Counted from the first letter of the stretch, positions 1-9,278 are shown. The stretch: DNA of 40,487 nucleotides from Phormidesmis sp. RL_2_1 (GCA_012033015.1 JAAUPS010000015.1:1-40487); one strand, 5' to 3'. Notes: generated by a model not told the origin, from the letters alone. A program made the numbers and translations.

Positions 1-100
1 CACATCTGTGGTGTATCCCGGAAAGGCGTTATCCCAGGTATAGCGATTTTCGTACGCAGCTTGAACCAATTCGCGAGCTGAAACCTGTAGGGCAGTTCAT
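1..100 (-). CDS. DUF3386-like protein, N-terminal fragment cut by window edge
   Basis: Reading leftward from about position 99, the reverse strand encodes a stretch with the core ARELVQAAYENRYTWD followed by NAFPGYTTDV. From memory this resembles the N-terminus of the cyanobacterial DUF3386 family, whose function is unknown. The gene runs off the left edge, so only about 33 codons are visible. The only nearby ATG (98-100) is out of frame with this stretch by one base. Deleting one base just after it gives a start MNALQVSARE, so a single-base error near the start is likely. The gene downstream of position 162 lies on the same strand 61 bp away and may be co-transcribed. The family call rests on pattern memory. 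Confidence 0.5.
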
Positions 101-161
101 AGGGTTTTTCTACCTGTTCTTGGGTACTTGTGCAGATTACTTAAAAGCGATCCTAACGCAG

Positions 162-380
162 TCAGGAAGGTCTGTCTGTACAAAAGGTATAGGTTTCAGT
201 ACGGGTTTCAATGGCGGTAACAGGTACCTTCCACTGCACGCGATCGCCCCACGCCTGCTGCCGAATCCAACAAAAGCGGCCTAGATAACGCTCCAGCACA
301 AAATCTGGCAAGTCAATGGGCTGATCTTTAAGCCGCACTAACATTCCCGGCTTTAGGTTTCGCCTTACATCGCTATGCAT
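162..380 (-). CDS. small conserved hypothetical protein (72 aa)
   Basis: A 72-residue soluble protein with no signal peptide or membrane segment. It has a dense basic and aromatic core: LKPGMLVRLKDQPIDLPDF, then LGRFCWIRQQAWGDRVQWKV. This looks like a small beta-rich cyanobacterial protein, but I cannot assign a function. The ATG at 380 is preferred because GAGG lies five bases upstream; a TTG at 395 would give five more residues without an obvious ribosome-binding site. It is followed on the same strand by the DUF3386-like gene. Codon use looks like that of the neighbours. Confidence 0.65.
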   Translation of the reverse strand: MHSDVRRNLKPGMLVRLKDQPIDLPDFVLERYLGRFCWIRQQAWGDRVQWKVPVTAIETRTETYTFCTDRPS

Positions 381-394
381 AAGCACCTCAGACA

Positions 395-581
395 ATATTC
401 TTGAGCTGGATATTCTTGAGCTGGATTTTGGGGTAATAGCTTTTTACAGCGCTGCTTTTTACAGCGCTGAATCCAGATCGATCAAAATCAGTTTAGCTAA
501 AATAGTTCATTTGAACTATTAAAATTTCAATCCTATCGCTTGCGCCACTTTGCTGATGTGAGCTGATGTGAGCTGATGTGA
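395..581. repeat. three short tandem duplications in a gene-free stretch
   Basis: The gene-free stretch 381-727 contains three unrelated tandem duplications. ATATTCTTGAGCTGG occurs twice (395-424), GCTTTTTACAGCGCT twice (439-468), and GCTGATGTGA three times (552-581). All copies are perfect. No convincing gene or terminator is visible in the rest of the stretch. Confidence 0.9.
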
Positions 582-727
582 CTTGCCGTAAATCCACACA
601 TTGAGCTTGAGCTGGCCTGCATCAATCGGTTTCTAAGCTGCTGTTGGAGAGAGTGCCACACCTATGGCATCCGCTCCTTGTTCGACCCGATTGGTGGGAC
701 TGGCTAATTTTGAACCGCACCAGCGGA

Positions 728-1466
728 TTAACGATTGATGGGCATGTAGGTTTCTTGAGTTTCTTCCATGCGCAGCGCTGAGGTCGCCATTTTGGTGGTG
801 TAAAACATTACCCCGATGGTGGTTGCAAGGCCAACGGCTTGAAAAAGCAAGTTTTCAGTTGGCTGCTTCAGGGTTAAAATGTTGGCCCCAAACGTCGCAA
901 TGTAGACATAGGTAAAAATAACGGGCAGCATTCCCAGCCAAGAAAAAAATAAATACTCCCAAAAGTCAATGCGAGTCAGGCTAAAGCCGTAATTGAGAAT
1001 ATTGGAGGGCAGTACAGGCGACAGCCGTGTGAGAAAAACAATCTTCCAGCCTTTTTGAGCAAAAGCACGATCAAACTTGTGAAACCGGCTGCTTTCTTTC
1101 ACCATGCTCGTAATCCAACGACGCCTAACGTTTGGCCAATCACAAAACAGGCTGCAATGCTCAGCGTATCGGCAATGGAAGCACTGATCACACCTTTGGT
1201 CAGACCAATAGGGTACCTGCTGCTAGCACCAATACGATATTGGGGAGGCCCAAAATGGCCGCCATAACGTAGATCGCAATAAATATCGGCAATGCCCAAA
1301 TGCCTTGGTCAGCCAGCCAGCTATGGGCTTGCGCGATTAAATCAATAAAAGGCACTTGACTGATGCACACGAGTAACAAGCTAATGATGGTTAATCCAGC
1401 CCACACTCGCTTTTTTCGTGCCCCTTTCCAAAGCACCGCCAAAAGCCATTGATAAGTCAACTTCAT
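728..1466 (-). CDS. TVP38/TMEM64 (SNARE-associated) family membrane protein, two frameshifts
   Basis: A polytopic inner-membrane protein of the TVP38/TMEM64 (VTT domain) family, related to DedA and thought to act in membrane homeostasis or transport. Three reading frames join into one protein of about 246 residues. An N-terminal membrane segment and LPNIVLVLAAGTLL come first (1466 to about 1205). Next is GVISASIADTLSIAACFVIGQ (to about 1120). Last is KGWKIVFLTRLSPVLPSNILNYGF, the family signature, written here as a hallmark of VTT proteins. Each junction needs one inserted base: GG to GGG near 1204 gives TLLGLTKG, and one C near 1119 gives TLGRRWITSM. Both halves are well conserved, so sequence error is more likely than decay. 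The next gene upstream is msrA. Confidence 0.8.
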
Positions 1467-1756
1467 ACGTGCTTTTAACCTTTGACAACTAAGCCGGGAT
1501 GTCTCAGCCCTTTACCGACACCCTGGTCTACAAGCGGTCGAGCATCCGTAATATCACTGTCAGCAGAATTACAGAGCATTATGCCACTGACTCCTCCCAA
1601 ACGCTTCTGCTGAATAAAACATTGATTGATAGTGCAGACGACAAAACCATTACTTATGTGCCAGTTAACCGATAACTTTTTTTGATGCTTTAGGCCATTA
1701 AGCATAGCCGTTCAACAGCATGTCCGTTTAACAGCATGGCCGGATTATGGCGGCTA
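1467..1756. other. intergenic stretch without a convincing gene
   Basis: Between the TVP38-type gene and msrA. A 76-codon reverse-strand frame (1475-1705) exists but has no recognisable motif or ribosome-binding site. A near repeat, TTCAACAGCATG / TTTAACAGCATG, lies around 1710-1738. I see no hairpin terminator. Confidence 0.5.
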
Positions 1757-2572
1757 CTAATGACTAGGGGCCTCTGCTCCCCAAAGATCAGAAAGTCGCT
1801 GGTCTCGTCCGCAGCCAAAGCGATAAACCTTATAGCGTACGGCATGGGTTTGGTAATAGTCTTGGTGATAGTCTTCAGCGTCATAAAACCTCGCTGCTGG
1901 CAAAATATCTGTGGCAATGGGCTGATCGAGCTGCTCAGCAATCTCGTTTTTAGAGGCTTCTGCTAATGCTTGCTGTTCGGCGGTGTCATAAAAAATCGCT
2001 GATCGATACTGGCTGCCTTGATCACAAAACTGGCCGCGATTATCCAGTGGGTCTATATTGTGCCAAAAGGTGGTCAGCAGTTTTTCGTAGCTGACTTGCT
2101 GAGGATCGTAGCGCACTTCCATGGCCTCTACATGACCCGTACTGCCGCCGGAAACTTCGGCGTACGTCGGATTTTCGACCGTTCCACCGGTGTAACCTGA
2201 TGTCGTTGACACTACGCCCGGAAGCTGATCAAAAGGCTGTTCCATACACCAGAAACAGCCACCAGCAAAGATGGCCGTTGATAGTTCAGGATCTGCGCTA
2301 GGACTGGCTGTGTTGGCATTAGCTGTGTTAGGGCTGTCTGTGTTAGGGCTGTCTGTGTTGGGAGTGCTGTTACCGGAGATGGCCAGGTCGGGTTGCGCCG
2401 TTGCAATCGGGGTTGCTGCATTTTGTTCGGCACCATTGATTTGCGTGCAGCCTAGCGCACTGAAGCTGATCATCAAGATGCTGAGACCGGCACAAAGCCG
2501 TTTTAAAAAACGCTGTCTTAAAAATACTTTGGTGGTAAATATTTGGATGGAGGGCTTTTGAATAACGGTCAT
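1757..2572 (-). CDS. msrA: peptide-methionine (S)-S-oxide reductase, predicted lipoprotein
   Basis: Reduces methionine S-sulfoxide in oxidised proteins. The catalytic motif GGCFWCME is present (nucleophile Cys116), as are GYTGGTVENPTY, STGHVEAMEVRYDP and the C-terminal YHQDYYQ. An N-terminal hydrophobic segment ends in a lipobox, SALGC with Cys42. That predicts a membrane-anchored enzyme on the periplasmic or lumenal side, unlike the usual cytoplasmic MsrA. Residues about 45-105 form a low-complexity Asn/Thr/Ser/Pro linker with tandem PNTDS units, encoded by a perfect 15-bp duplication around 2326-2360. There are further cysteines near the C-terminus (FGCGRD), usable as resolving cysteines. 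The length of 271 aa exceeds typical MsrA because of the leader and linker. Confidence 0.93.
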   Translation of the reverse strand: MTVIQKPSIQIFTTKVFLRQRFLKRLCAGLSILMISFSALGCTQINGAEQNAATPIATAQPDLAISGNSTPNTDSPNTDSPNTANANTASPSADPELSTAIFAGGCFWCMEQPFDQLPGVVSTTSGYTGGTVENPTYAEVSGGSTGHVEAMEVRYDPQQVSYEKLLTTFWHNIDPLDNRGQFCDQGSQYRSAIFYDTAEQQALAEASKNEIAEQLDQPIATDILPAARFYDAEDYHQDYYQTHAVRYKVYRFGCGRDQRLSDLWGAEAPSH

Positions 2573-2641
2573 GGTTTGCGATCGCCTCTTACATTAACGG
2601 ATGCTAGCTGCTGTCAAATCAAGGTCACGAGACGACGATTG

Positions 2642-2671
2642 CCTATCACACGATTGCCCATCACACTAGAA
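2642..2671. repeat. 15-bp tandem duplication
   Basis: GATTGCCTATCACAC is followed directly by GATTGCCCATCACAC, which differs by one base. It lies between the divergent msrA and P450 genes. A possible -10 element TATAAA sits at 2726-2731, upstream of the P450 gene, without a clear -35. Confidence 0.75.
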
Positions 2672-2779
2672 GCGTGGCAAAAATAGGGCATAGCCTCGTC
2701 GTAGCGTTATATATCTGGATACCACTATAAAATAGTCATCACGACCAACATTTTGCCTTCTTTTTGTTTTGGTTATGCT

Positions 2780-4145
2780 ATGAGCGCGCAACTGCCTTTG
2801 CCACCGGGTCGTTTAGGACTGCCTCTGCTGGGTGAAACCCTCAGTTTTTTAAGCGATCCTGACTTTGCTCGTAAGCGTCAGCAGCGGTATGGCAGTTTAT
2901 TTAAATCTCGCATTATTGGCCAGCCTACTGTTTTTTTCTGTGGCCCGGAGGCCAACGAATTCCTGCTTTCTAGTCATGCTGATTGTTTTTCGTGGCGAGG
3001 GGGTTGGCCCAACTCATTCAAAGAATTGCTAGGAGAATCGCTCTTTTTGCAAGAAGGCGAAGTGCATCGGCGTAATCGGCGGTTGCTGATGCCTGCTTTC
3101 CACGGCAAGGCGTTAGAGAGCTATTTTTCTACGATGGTGTCGTTGTCAGAGCGCTATCTCACTCAATGGGAAAAACAACGCCATCTGACGTGGTTTTTGG
3201 AGCTGAAAAAATTTACCTTTGAAGTGGCCAGTGTGTTGTTGGTCGGCACCACGCCCGGTGACAATGTGGATGAGCTGGCTGGTTGGTTCTCCGATTTGAC
3301 CAATGGCTTATTCACGCTGCCGCTTAAATGGGGGCCAACGCCTTATGCCAAGGCACTGAAAGGGCGCGATCGCCTGCTTGCCTATATCGAACAAGAAATT
3401 GCCAAACGTCGTCGTCGCGATCGCCAAGCACTCCTCAGCTGACGCCAACGCATCTCATGGGGTGGCAACTGATGTCCTTACCCTTCTGTTGCAAACTGAA
3501 GATGAAGAGGGCAACCGCCTCAGCGAAGCAGAAATCAAAGTTCAAACCCTATTGATGCTGTTTGCTGGCCATGAAACCACGACCTCCATGCTGACCTCCC
3601 TGATGATGGCACTTGCTCAGAATCTTGACGTCCTAGAAAAAGCCAGGGCCGAACAACAAGACATCATCCAACGCACCGATGACACAGCCCTGACTTTGGC
3701 TCAAATCCAGCAGATGCCCTACCTCGATCAGGTGCTCAAAGAAGTCGAACGGCAGTATCCCCCTGTTGCGGGCGGCTTTCGTAAAGTGATCAAATCTTTT
3801 GATTTTAACGGTTACCATGTCCCGGCGGGTTGGCTAGCGCTTTACCGGATTGAAGCGGCTCATCGGGATGAGCGCTGCTACGCCGAGCCCGATCGCTTCG
3901 ATCCTGAGCGCTTTGGCCCTGAGCGCGCCGAGCAAAAGCGCTATGACTATAGCCTTGTCGGCTTTGGCGGCGGCCCTCGCATTTGCCTAGGGATGGCTTT
4001 CGCCAAGTTGGAAATGAAAATTTTAGCGGCCCAACTCCTACGGCGTTATCGCTGGCAAATCACAGCCGGTCAAGATCTCAGCTTCAGTGTCATTCCCTCT
4101 TTACGGCCTAAAGACGGACTGAAGGTCATCTTCACCGCTTACTGA
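2780..4145 (+). CDS. cytochrome P450, CYP120-like (one frameshift)
   Basis: A heme monooxygenase of about 454 residues once the frames are joined. The N-terminal frame (2780 to about 3440) has the proline-rich LPLPPGRLGLPLLGETL and C-helix-like RRNRRLLMPAF. The second frame has the I-helix AGHETTTS, the K-helix ExxR as EVER, and the heme-binding loop FGGGPRICLG, with the cysteine ligand encoded at 3984-3986. The arrangement matches CYP120, a cyanobacterial family that includes a retinoic-acid hydroxylase, though substrate cannot be inferred. The frame changes near 3438; removing one base there joins LLSDANASHG. The start at 2780 (MSAQ) is preferred over 2753 because the P450 N-terminus begins right after it. 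All key residues survive. Confidence 0.88.
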
Positions 4146-4172
4146 TGACCTGCTGACTGAGAATAGGGCGGG

Positions 4173-4763
4173 CTACTGAGATACGGCTGGCCAGTTCTCA
4201 TCACCAGTGGCGATAAAGCCCGGTATATCTTTTTCCCACTGGCTTTGAACCTTTGAGTTGGCATTGAGATACAGTTTGCCATCAACGACCTTCCACGCAT
4301 TGGGATCTGTCGGGACTAATGCTTTTTTCGCTGCGATCGCCCAAGCACAAAAGCCACCGTACTGGGGCGCGTATTGCTCAGGGTTTTGGGCAAACGTATC
4401 GCGGTTTTCAGCGCTAGAAAACTGCCAGCTTGCGCCTTGCCACTCATAGGTATACTCGGCACTGCCCGGAACAAAAGCAGATTCGGTAAAGTAGGCAACG
4501 GCATCAGCGCCGCTAATTGCTACGCCGTCTTTGACATAGAGTGTGGCGTCTGCTGTTTCTGCACTGGCTGTTTCTGCACTGGCTGTTTCTGCACTGGCTG
4601 TTTCTGCACTGGCTGTTTCTGCACTGGCACCGTCAGTGCTAGGTGCTGTAACTGTTTCAGGCGGTGAACAGGCGGCTAAGCCTAAGGCCATGGCCGCAGC
4701 TCCGGCGAGCAAGGTGCCAGAAAGAGAACGGGATGGAAAAATTGACTTTGCTGAAATAGGCAT
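4173..4763 (-). CDS. YHS-domain lipoprotein with (ASAET)5 spacer
   Basis: A 196-residue exported protein. Residues 1-31 form a signal peptide ending in the lipobox LAAC (Cys32). Next comes a low-complexity linker with five tandem ASAET units, then a YHS domain (about 75-150). That domain has DGVAISGADAVAYF, WQFSSAENRDTFAQNPEQYAP and YGGFCAWA. YHS domains occur in metal-related and uncharacterised periplasmic proteins, and the conserved Cys of GGFCAWA may bind metal. The C-terminus has WKVVDGKLYLN and WEKDIPGF, typical of stand-alone bacterial YHS proteins. It is convergent with the P450 gene, whose stop lies 27 bp away. The exact role is unknown. Confidence 0.85.
   Translation of the reverse strand: MPISAKSIFPSRSLSGTLLAGAAAMALGLAACSPPETVTAPSTDGASAETASAETASAETASAETASAETADATLYVKDGVAISGADAVAYFTESAFVPGSAEYTYEWQGASWQFSSAENRDTFAQNPEQYAPQYGGFCAWAIAAKKALVPTDPNAWKVVDGKLYLNANSKVQSQWEKDIPGFIATGDENWPAVSQ
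4551..4630. repeat. 15-bp tandem repeat inside the YHS gene
   Basis: GCACTGGCTGTTTCT is repeated four times perfectly at 4561-4620, with partial copies on both sides. It encodes the ASAET repeats in the reverse frame. Copies identical at the DNA level imply recent expansion or homogenisation. Confidence 0.95.
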
Positions 4764-5241
4764 GTGAACTCAACTCAATGGGTAGTTTTAAAGGCTATGT
4801 AAATAAGTTAGGTGAATTGTATGAAGAAGAGATGAGAGCGACCTGTGAACTTCCTAAAACTGTTGATTACTCTGGCCGGGAGGCATTGGCTCACTGGCCT
4901 CAAATCGGCCTCAAAAGGTTGTGACAAATCAAAAGTAGTCACATAAACATAACCTGTTGAAAACGAAAACCCGCTCAATGGGATCAGTTCGCAGAATTCT
5001 CCAGACCAACTGCTATAGTCCTGTTGGCTCACAACAAAATTCTTTGAAATTTCTTCTGTGAAACCGTGTTTAGCGTGCCCTAGTTGGGTACTCATTAGCT
5101 GGGTACATTCGCTGAAGAAAGCATTTTACAAGGGCAAGCTGTAGACCAAAGACCTCACACATCTTGACGACTAGCAGCTTTTTAACCTCACACCCATCAG
5201 AGCCTGTCACTGTTCGCTGCACCTGCTCAATTGCCGAAGAT
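4764..5241. other. gene-free region between YHS and amidase genes
   Basis: A divergent promoter region for the YHS lipoprotein and amidase genes. A 95-codon reverse frame (4808-5095) has no family resemblance and I treat it as noise. No clear operator or -10/-35 pair was identified. Confidence 0.5.
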
Positions 5242-7077
5242 ATGAAATCTGTAATTCGCCGACTCACCACACTGACCGCCTTAACTGCTACGGCGTTAGG
5301 CGCCAGCGTGCTTGCATCCACAAGTGCCATGGCTCAAAACTATGGTCAGCAGCCCATCGCTGCTGACCGGGTGGTGGCCATTGCCGAACCGGTTTCCAAT
5401 GGTCGCTTTTATCGGCTGCTCATTTTGGAGCAGCTTTCAAATCAGCGGGCTTGTTTCTCTGAACGTGCAGGCACCCCGACTGTGATTGAACCACTACTGC
5501 TCAATTTTGATTTCTCGGGTATCTGTGGTCGTAGTTCTGACAGTAACGGTTATTCCGTCCGCGTCGGTAATGAAGACTTGAGTCGCCGCTACCGGCTGCA
5601 AATTACCCGTCGCGATGATAATTTGGTGCTGATTGCCTTACCTGGTGCCTTACCTGGACGGGGCAGTGATCTACCCGTGTTAGAAATTGGTCGCAGTAAT
5701 GGGGTCGCCAATGATTTTGTCAAGATCACGCTGGATCCAGGTTGGCAAATGAGCCGTAGAACCCTCAACGGTAGCGCTCAAAGTCATGTGTATCTCTCCA
5801 ATGATCAAAGTTTAGAGACCGTGATCGCCCAAGCGGGTGGAACCCGTCCTAGCCCTTCATCACCAGCGTCGCCATCACCAGCGTTGCCATCACCGGCTAC
5901 GCCTGCTGTTCCCAGGCCCGCTACGCCCACACCGGCTACGCCACCGATCATCGGCAGTGGCTCTTTGCCTGCACCGGGTGCTACACCTACGCCCAGTAGC
6001 GGTAGTGCTGATGGTCTTTCCTATCAGGTGATTGTGCCGAGTTCTTCAACGATTATGCGGACGCGGGTGCGTCAGGTTGCCTCTGATGCTTTTCTTACCG
6101 ATGTCAATGGCAATCGGGTGATTCAAGCGGGTCTTTTTCAAGAGCGAAATCGAGCTGATCAGCTGGTTTCGCAGCTTTCGAGCCAAGGCATTAACGCCCA
6201 AATTATTGAGGGGCGTCGGGCTATCCCATCACCGTCGAGCCCATCGGCAGGCACCCAGACCGCCTATCAGGTGATTGTACCTAATAGTGCTGCGAATATC
6301 CGCGATCGCGTTAGTGCAATTGAGCCTGGGGCTTTTCTAACCACCGTGAATGGCCAATCTGTGGTTCAAGCAGGGCGTTTTCTAGAGCGTGATCGCGCTC
6401 AACAGCTACAGCAACGCCTAGCCGATGCTCGCTTACCGGCCCAAATCATTGAAAGCTCTGCCCCTGTTGCCAGTGTGCCGATGCCCTCTACTCCTTCACC
6501 GTCTACTCCTTCGCCGTCTATTCCGCGTGCTCGTCAGGGTCAGCTCACCGTTGTGATCGATCCGGGGCACGGGGGCAGAGACCCTGGTGCTGTTGGCATC
6601 GGTGGCCTGCGCGAAAAAGATATCAATATCACCGTATCTCGTCGCATTCAGGCCAGTTTGCAAGCCCAGGGTATTAACGCTCTATTGACCCGTTCTGACG
6701 ATCGTGAAGTCGATCTCGATCCTCGGGTTGTATTTGCTGAGCGAGCCGATGCCGATATATTTGTCAGCATTCATGCCAACGCCATCAGTTTGAGTCGCCC
6801 TGAGGTGAATGGCTTAGAAACGTATTACTATTCCTCTGGTTTGCGCTTGGCGCAGACGATTCAAAATGCTGTTTTACAGCGCACCGACTTGCGCGATCGC
6901 GGTGTGCGCCGTGCTCGGTTTTATGTCCTAGTCAACACTTCCATGCCTGCCGTGCTGGTGGAAACTGGCTTTGTCACGGGTAGCGAAGATGCCGCTCGCT
7001 TTAGAAATCCTGATGCCGTTAATGCTATCGCTGATGGCATCACTGCGGGTATCCTGCAGTATCTAAACGTTCGCTAG
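5242..7077 (+). CDS. N-acetylmuramoyl-L-alanine amidase (DUF3747, two SPOR-like repeats, Amidase_3)
   Basis: An exported cell-wall hydrolase that cleaves the amide bond between muramic acid and the stem peptide. The ATG at 5242 begins a signal peptide ending near AMA|QN; the longer upstream frame would bury it. Residues about 30-190 match DUF3747 (LLILEQLSNQRACFSE, LLNFDFSGICGRSSDSNGYS). A Pro/Ser/Thr-rich linker follows, then two homologous SPOR-like units, each starting YQVIVP and ending near QIIE. The Amidase_3 domain occupies about 434-610, with zinc ligands His443 (DPGHGG), Glu458 (REKD) and His511 (SIHAN), and catalytic Glu574 (LVETGF). The linkers carry 15-bp in-frame tandem duplications. 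It is probably monocistronic, with a hairpin 40 bp after the stop. AmiC-like function is inferred. Confidence 0.93.
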   Translation: MKSVIRRLTTLTALTATALGASVLASTSAMAQNYGQQPIAADRVVAIAEPVSNGRFYRLLILEQLSNQRACFSERAGTPTVIEPLLLNFDFSGICGRSSDSNGYSVRVGNEDLSRRYRLQITRRDDNLVLIALPGALPGRGSDLPVLEIGRSNGVANDFVKITLDPGWQMSRRTLNGSAQSHVYLSNDQSLETVIAQAGGTRPSPSSPASPSPALPSPATPAVPRPATPTPATPPIIGSGSLPAPGATPTPSSGSADGLSYQVIVPSSSTIMRTRVRQVASDAFLTDVNGNRVIQAGLFQERNRADQLVSQLSSQGINAQIIEGRRAIPSPSSPSAGTQTAYQVIVPNSAANIRDRVSAIEPGAFLTTVNGQSVVQAGRFLERDRAQQLQQRLADARLPAQIIESSAPVASVPMPSTPSPSTPSPSIPRARQGQLTVVIDPGHGGRDPGAVGIGGLREKDINITVSRRIQASLQAQGINALLTRSDDREVDLDPRVVFAERADADIFVSIHANAISLSRPEVNGLETYYYSSGLRLAQTIQNAVLQRTDLRDRGVRRARFYVLVNTSMPAVLVETGFVTGSEDAARFRNPDAVNAIADGITAGILQYLNVR

Positions 7078-7117
7078 GAATCATTAACCCCCATCATTCA
7101 ATACACATTGGAGCGTT

Positions 7118-7149
7118 ACGAGCGTGCTCTTTCCATAGAGCACGCTCGT
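7118..7149 (+). terminator. strong hairpin after amidase gene
   Basis: A perfect 13-bp inverted repeat, ACGAGCGTGCTCT and AGAGCACGCTCGT, around a 6-nt loop. It lies 40 bp after the amidase stop. The following CTTGTCTG is only weakly T-rich, so it is a probable but imperfect intrinsic terminator. Confidence 0.75.
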
Positions 7150-7245
7150 CTTGTCTGAATTGAGTGACTGGATAGCCAACGTTTTGCCTGTAGTGATCTG
7201 TAACTCTCGATCTACCCGTCACCTCTAGCTGTGACTCCAAACACT

Positions 7246-7908
7246 ATGAACAAAAACGCTTTGGGAGAATCCAATCTCAGATGACAAAGCGGTTGACGAG
7301 CCATCTTCGCAGCCCGTAGTCACAGCAGAATCCGTGATCACGAGGGCGTTAACTCGCCTACTACAGCACTTTGGCATTCATGAGCTAGATAGCAGCTCTG
7401 ATCACCAATTAGCGGTTTTGCTATCTCAATTTGGCCCAGATCAACACAGCCCAGATCAACACGGCCCAGATCAACACAGCCCAGACAAACACGGCCCAGA
7501 CAATGATGATCTCTGCCAACAAAATAGTATGCTGCTGGCCGAACTCAGGCGTAGAATCGTTCGCTTAGCGGGTGCACAACTCGATCATGTTTTTACCGAA
7601 ATAGCCCCCCTTGTCATTGGTGAAGATGAGGCAGAAGCCATTGTTCTATCGGTTGAATCTCGTCAACTGCAAGGGTTGAGATTCCAAAACGAAGTTTATC
7701 GCTTGGATGAAGCTTTTGCGCCTTGTCACCGACTGCAAGCTTTTGCCTGGGGCAAACCTTGAGTGAGCAAAGTATCGCTTATCTCATCACCCGTTCTGCC
7801 GAACGCTTTGCAGTTTGGATCAACGTCAGGGCGCTACCACGGCGAATTTACAGCGCCCATCTGCCTGCGTCTCCTGCGTCTCCTGGTGCTCCGAATCTGA
7901 ACCCGTAA
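7246..7908 (+). CDS. conserved hypothetical protein with tandem PDQH-type repeats, frameshifted
   Basis: No function recognised. The well-supported part starts at a GTG at 7334 (ITRALTRLLQHFGIHELD) and has an in-frame repetitive segment of alternating GPDQH and SPDQH or PDKH units (about 7435-7502). A conserved-looking region follows with ESRQLQGLRFQNEVYRLDEAF. At about 7753 the frame breaks; adding one G to the GGGG run joins AFAWGQTLSEQSIAYLITR and SAERFAVWINVRA, which read as one domain. Upstream, an ATG at 7246 opens MNKNAL, and a one-base deletion near 7263 would link it to the main frame, giving a longer N-terminus. That second correction is tentative. The protein looks cytosolic. Confidence 0.6.
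7437..7502. repeat. 15-bp tandem repeat, in frame
   Basis: Units of the form GCCCAGATCAACACG/A run consecutively for four copies, with small variations including AGACAAACACGG in the later part. They encode GPDQH/SPDQH units of the hypothetical protein. Confidence 0.85.
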
Positions 7909-8046
7909 TCGGCCTCAGTAACTGACGTCGTTACATTGATTGCCTCGCTGCTAGCATTAAAAACTTTCATCTGACTTGCAAAACTGTCCAAAAAACTAGC
8001 TAAAGTAAAGGAACGTTAACTTTCATAAATTACAGGGCCGTTGGCT

Positions 8047-9231
8047 ATGCGCGTACTTTTGATGACTGGAAAAGGTGGGGTGGGTAAAACCTCCGTCGCG
8101 GCAGCAACCGGCCTACGCTGTGCAGAAGTTGGTTATAAAACCTTGGTGCTGAGCACTGATCCGGCGCACTCCTTGGCAGACAGCTTCGATACCGAACTTA
8201 GCCATGATCCAAAAGAAATCAAGCCCAATTTGTGGGGCGCAGAACTCGATGCTTTGCGCGAACTAGAAGGCAACTGGGGTGCAGTAAAGCGCTATATCAC
8301 TCAGGTATTGCAGGCTCGGGGCCTAGAAGGCATTGAAGCCGAAGAACTCGCAATTTTACCGGGGATGGATGAAATTTTTAGCCTTGTGCGCATGAAGCGT
8401 CATTACGATGAGGCTGAGTTTGACGTTTTAATTATTGATTCTGCCCCAACGGGCACAGCCCTGCGGCTGCTGAGCTTGCCGGAGGTCGCAGGCTGCGTAT
8501 ATGCGCAAACTATATAAGCCTTTTCAGGCCGTTTCGACTGCGCTGCGTCCTTTGGTTGAGCCCTTGTTTCGCCCGGTGGCAGGGTTTTCTTTGCCAACGA
8601 AAGAGGTGATGGATGCGCCGTATGAATTTTATGAGCAGCTAGAGGCGCTGGAGAAGATTTTGTCTGATCCGACCATTACGTCCGTGCGGCTAGTGACGAA
8701 CCCTGAAAAATGGTGATTAAAGAGTCTCTGCGGGCCCATGCCTATCTGAGCCTTTATAACGTGGGTACCGATATGGTGATAGCCAATCGGATTATTCCTG
8801 AAACGGTCAGCGATCCATTTTTTCAGCGTTGGAAAGATCAGCAGACCAAGTATAAGCAAGAAATTCATGACAACTTTCACCCCCTGCCGGTGAAAGAAGT
8901 GCCGCTTTATTCTGAAGAAATGTGTGGCTTAGAAGCGCTACAGCGTCTCAAAGAGACACTGTATGGCAATGAAGATCCCGCTCAGGTGTATTACAAAGAA
9001 ACCACGCTTAGGGTAGTGCAATCAGCCGATAGCTATAGCTTAGAGGTTTATTTGCCGGGTATTCCGAAAAATCAGGTGGAGCTGAGCAAAACTGCCGATG
9101 AGCTCAATATTCGTATTGGCAATCATCGCCGTAACTTAGTGCTGCCTCAAGCCTTGGCTGCGCTTCAGCCTGCAGGGGCCAAAATAGAAGACGATTATCT
9201 TAAAATTCGTTTTGCTACGGCGCAGGGATAG
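8047..9231 (+). CDS. ArsA/Get3-family ATPase, Get3d type with C-terminal alpha-crystallin-like domain (two frameshifts)
   Basis: A P-loop ATPase of about 394 residues after joining three frames. Seen: the deviant Walker A GKGGVGKT near the N-terminus, [12 protein letters not shown], and [16 protein letters not shown]. The second segment holds [13 protein letters not shown], and the third [20 protein letters not shown]. The C-terminal ~85 residues ([26 protein letters not shown]) look like an HSP20/alpha-crystallin fold. That domain, with no obvious cysteine-based TRC40 insert, matches Get3d, a cyanobacterial and plastid clade whose client is not settled. Frame breaks: an extra C near 8498 (restoring AGWYMRK) and a missing A in the A5 run at 8706-8710 (restoring NPEKMVIK). 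The ATG at 8047 is preferred over the TTG at 8041. Confidence 0.9.
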
Positions 9232-9278
9232 ACCAAAGGTCGGCTACGGTAGCTGCTATCGAAGCTGTAAATTTGAAC

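Noticed and set aside
1475-1705. 76-codon reverse frame between the TVP38 and msrA genes
   Set aside because: No ribosome-binding site, no motif, and composition like noise.
4808-5095. 95-codon reverse frame upstream of the amidase
   Set aside because: No recognisable family and it lies in a divergent promoter region.
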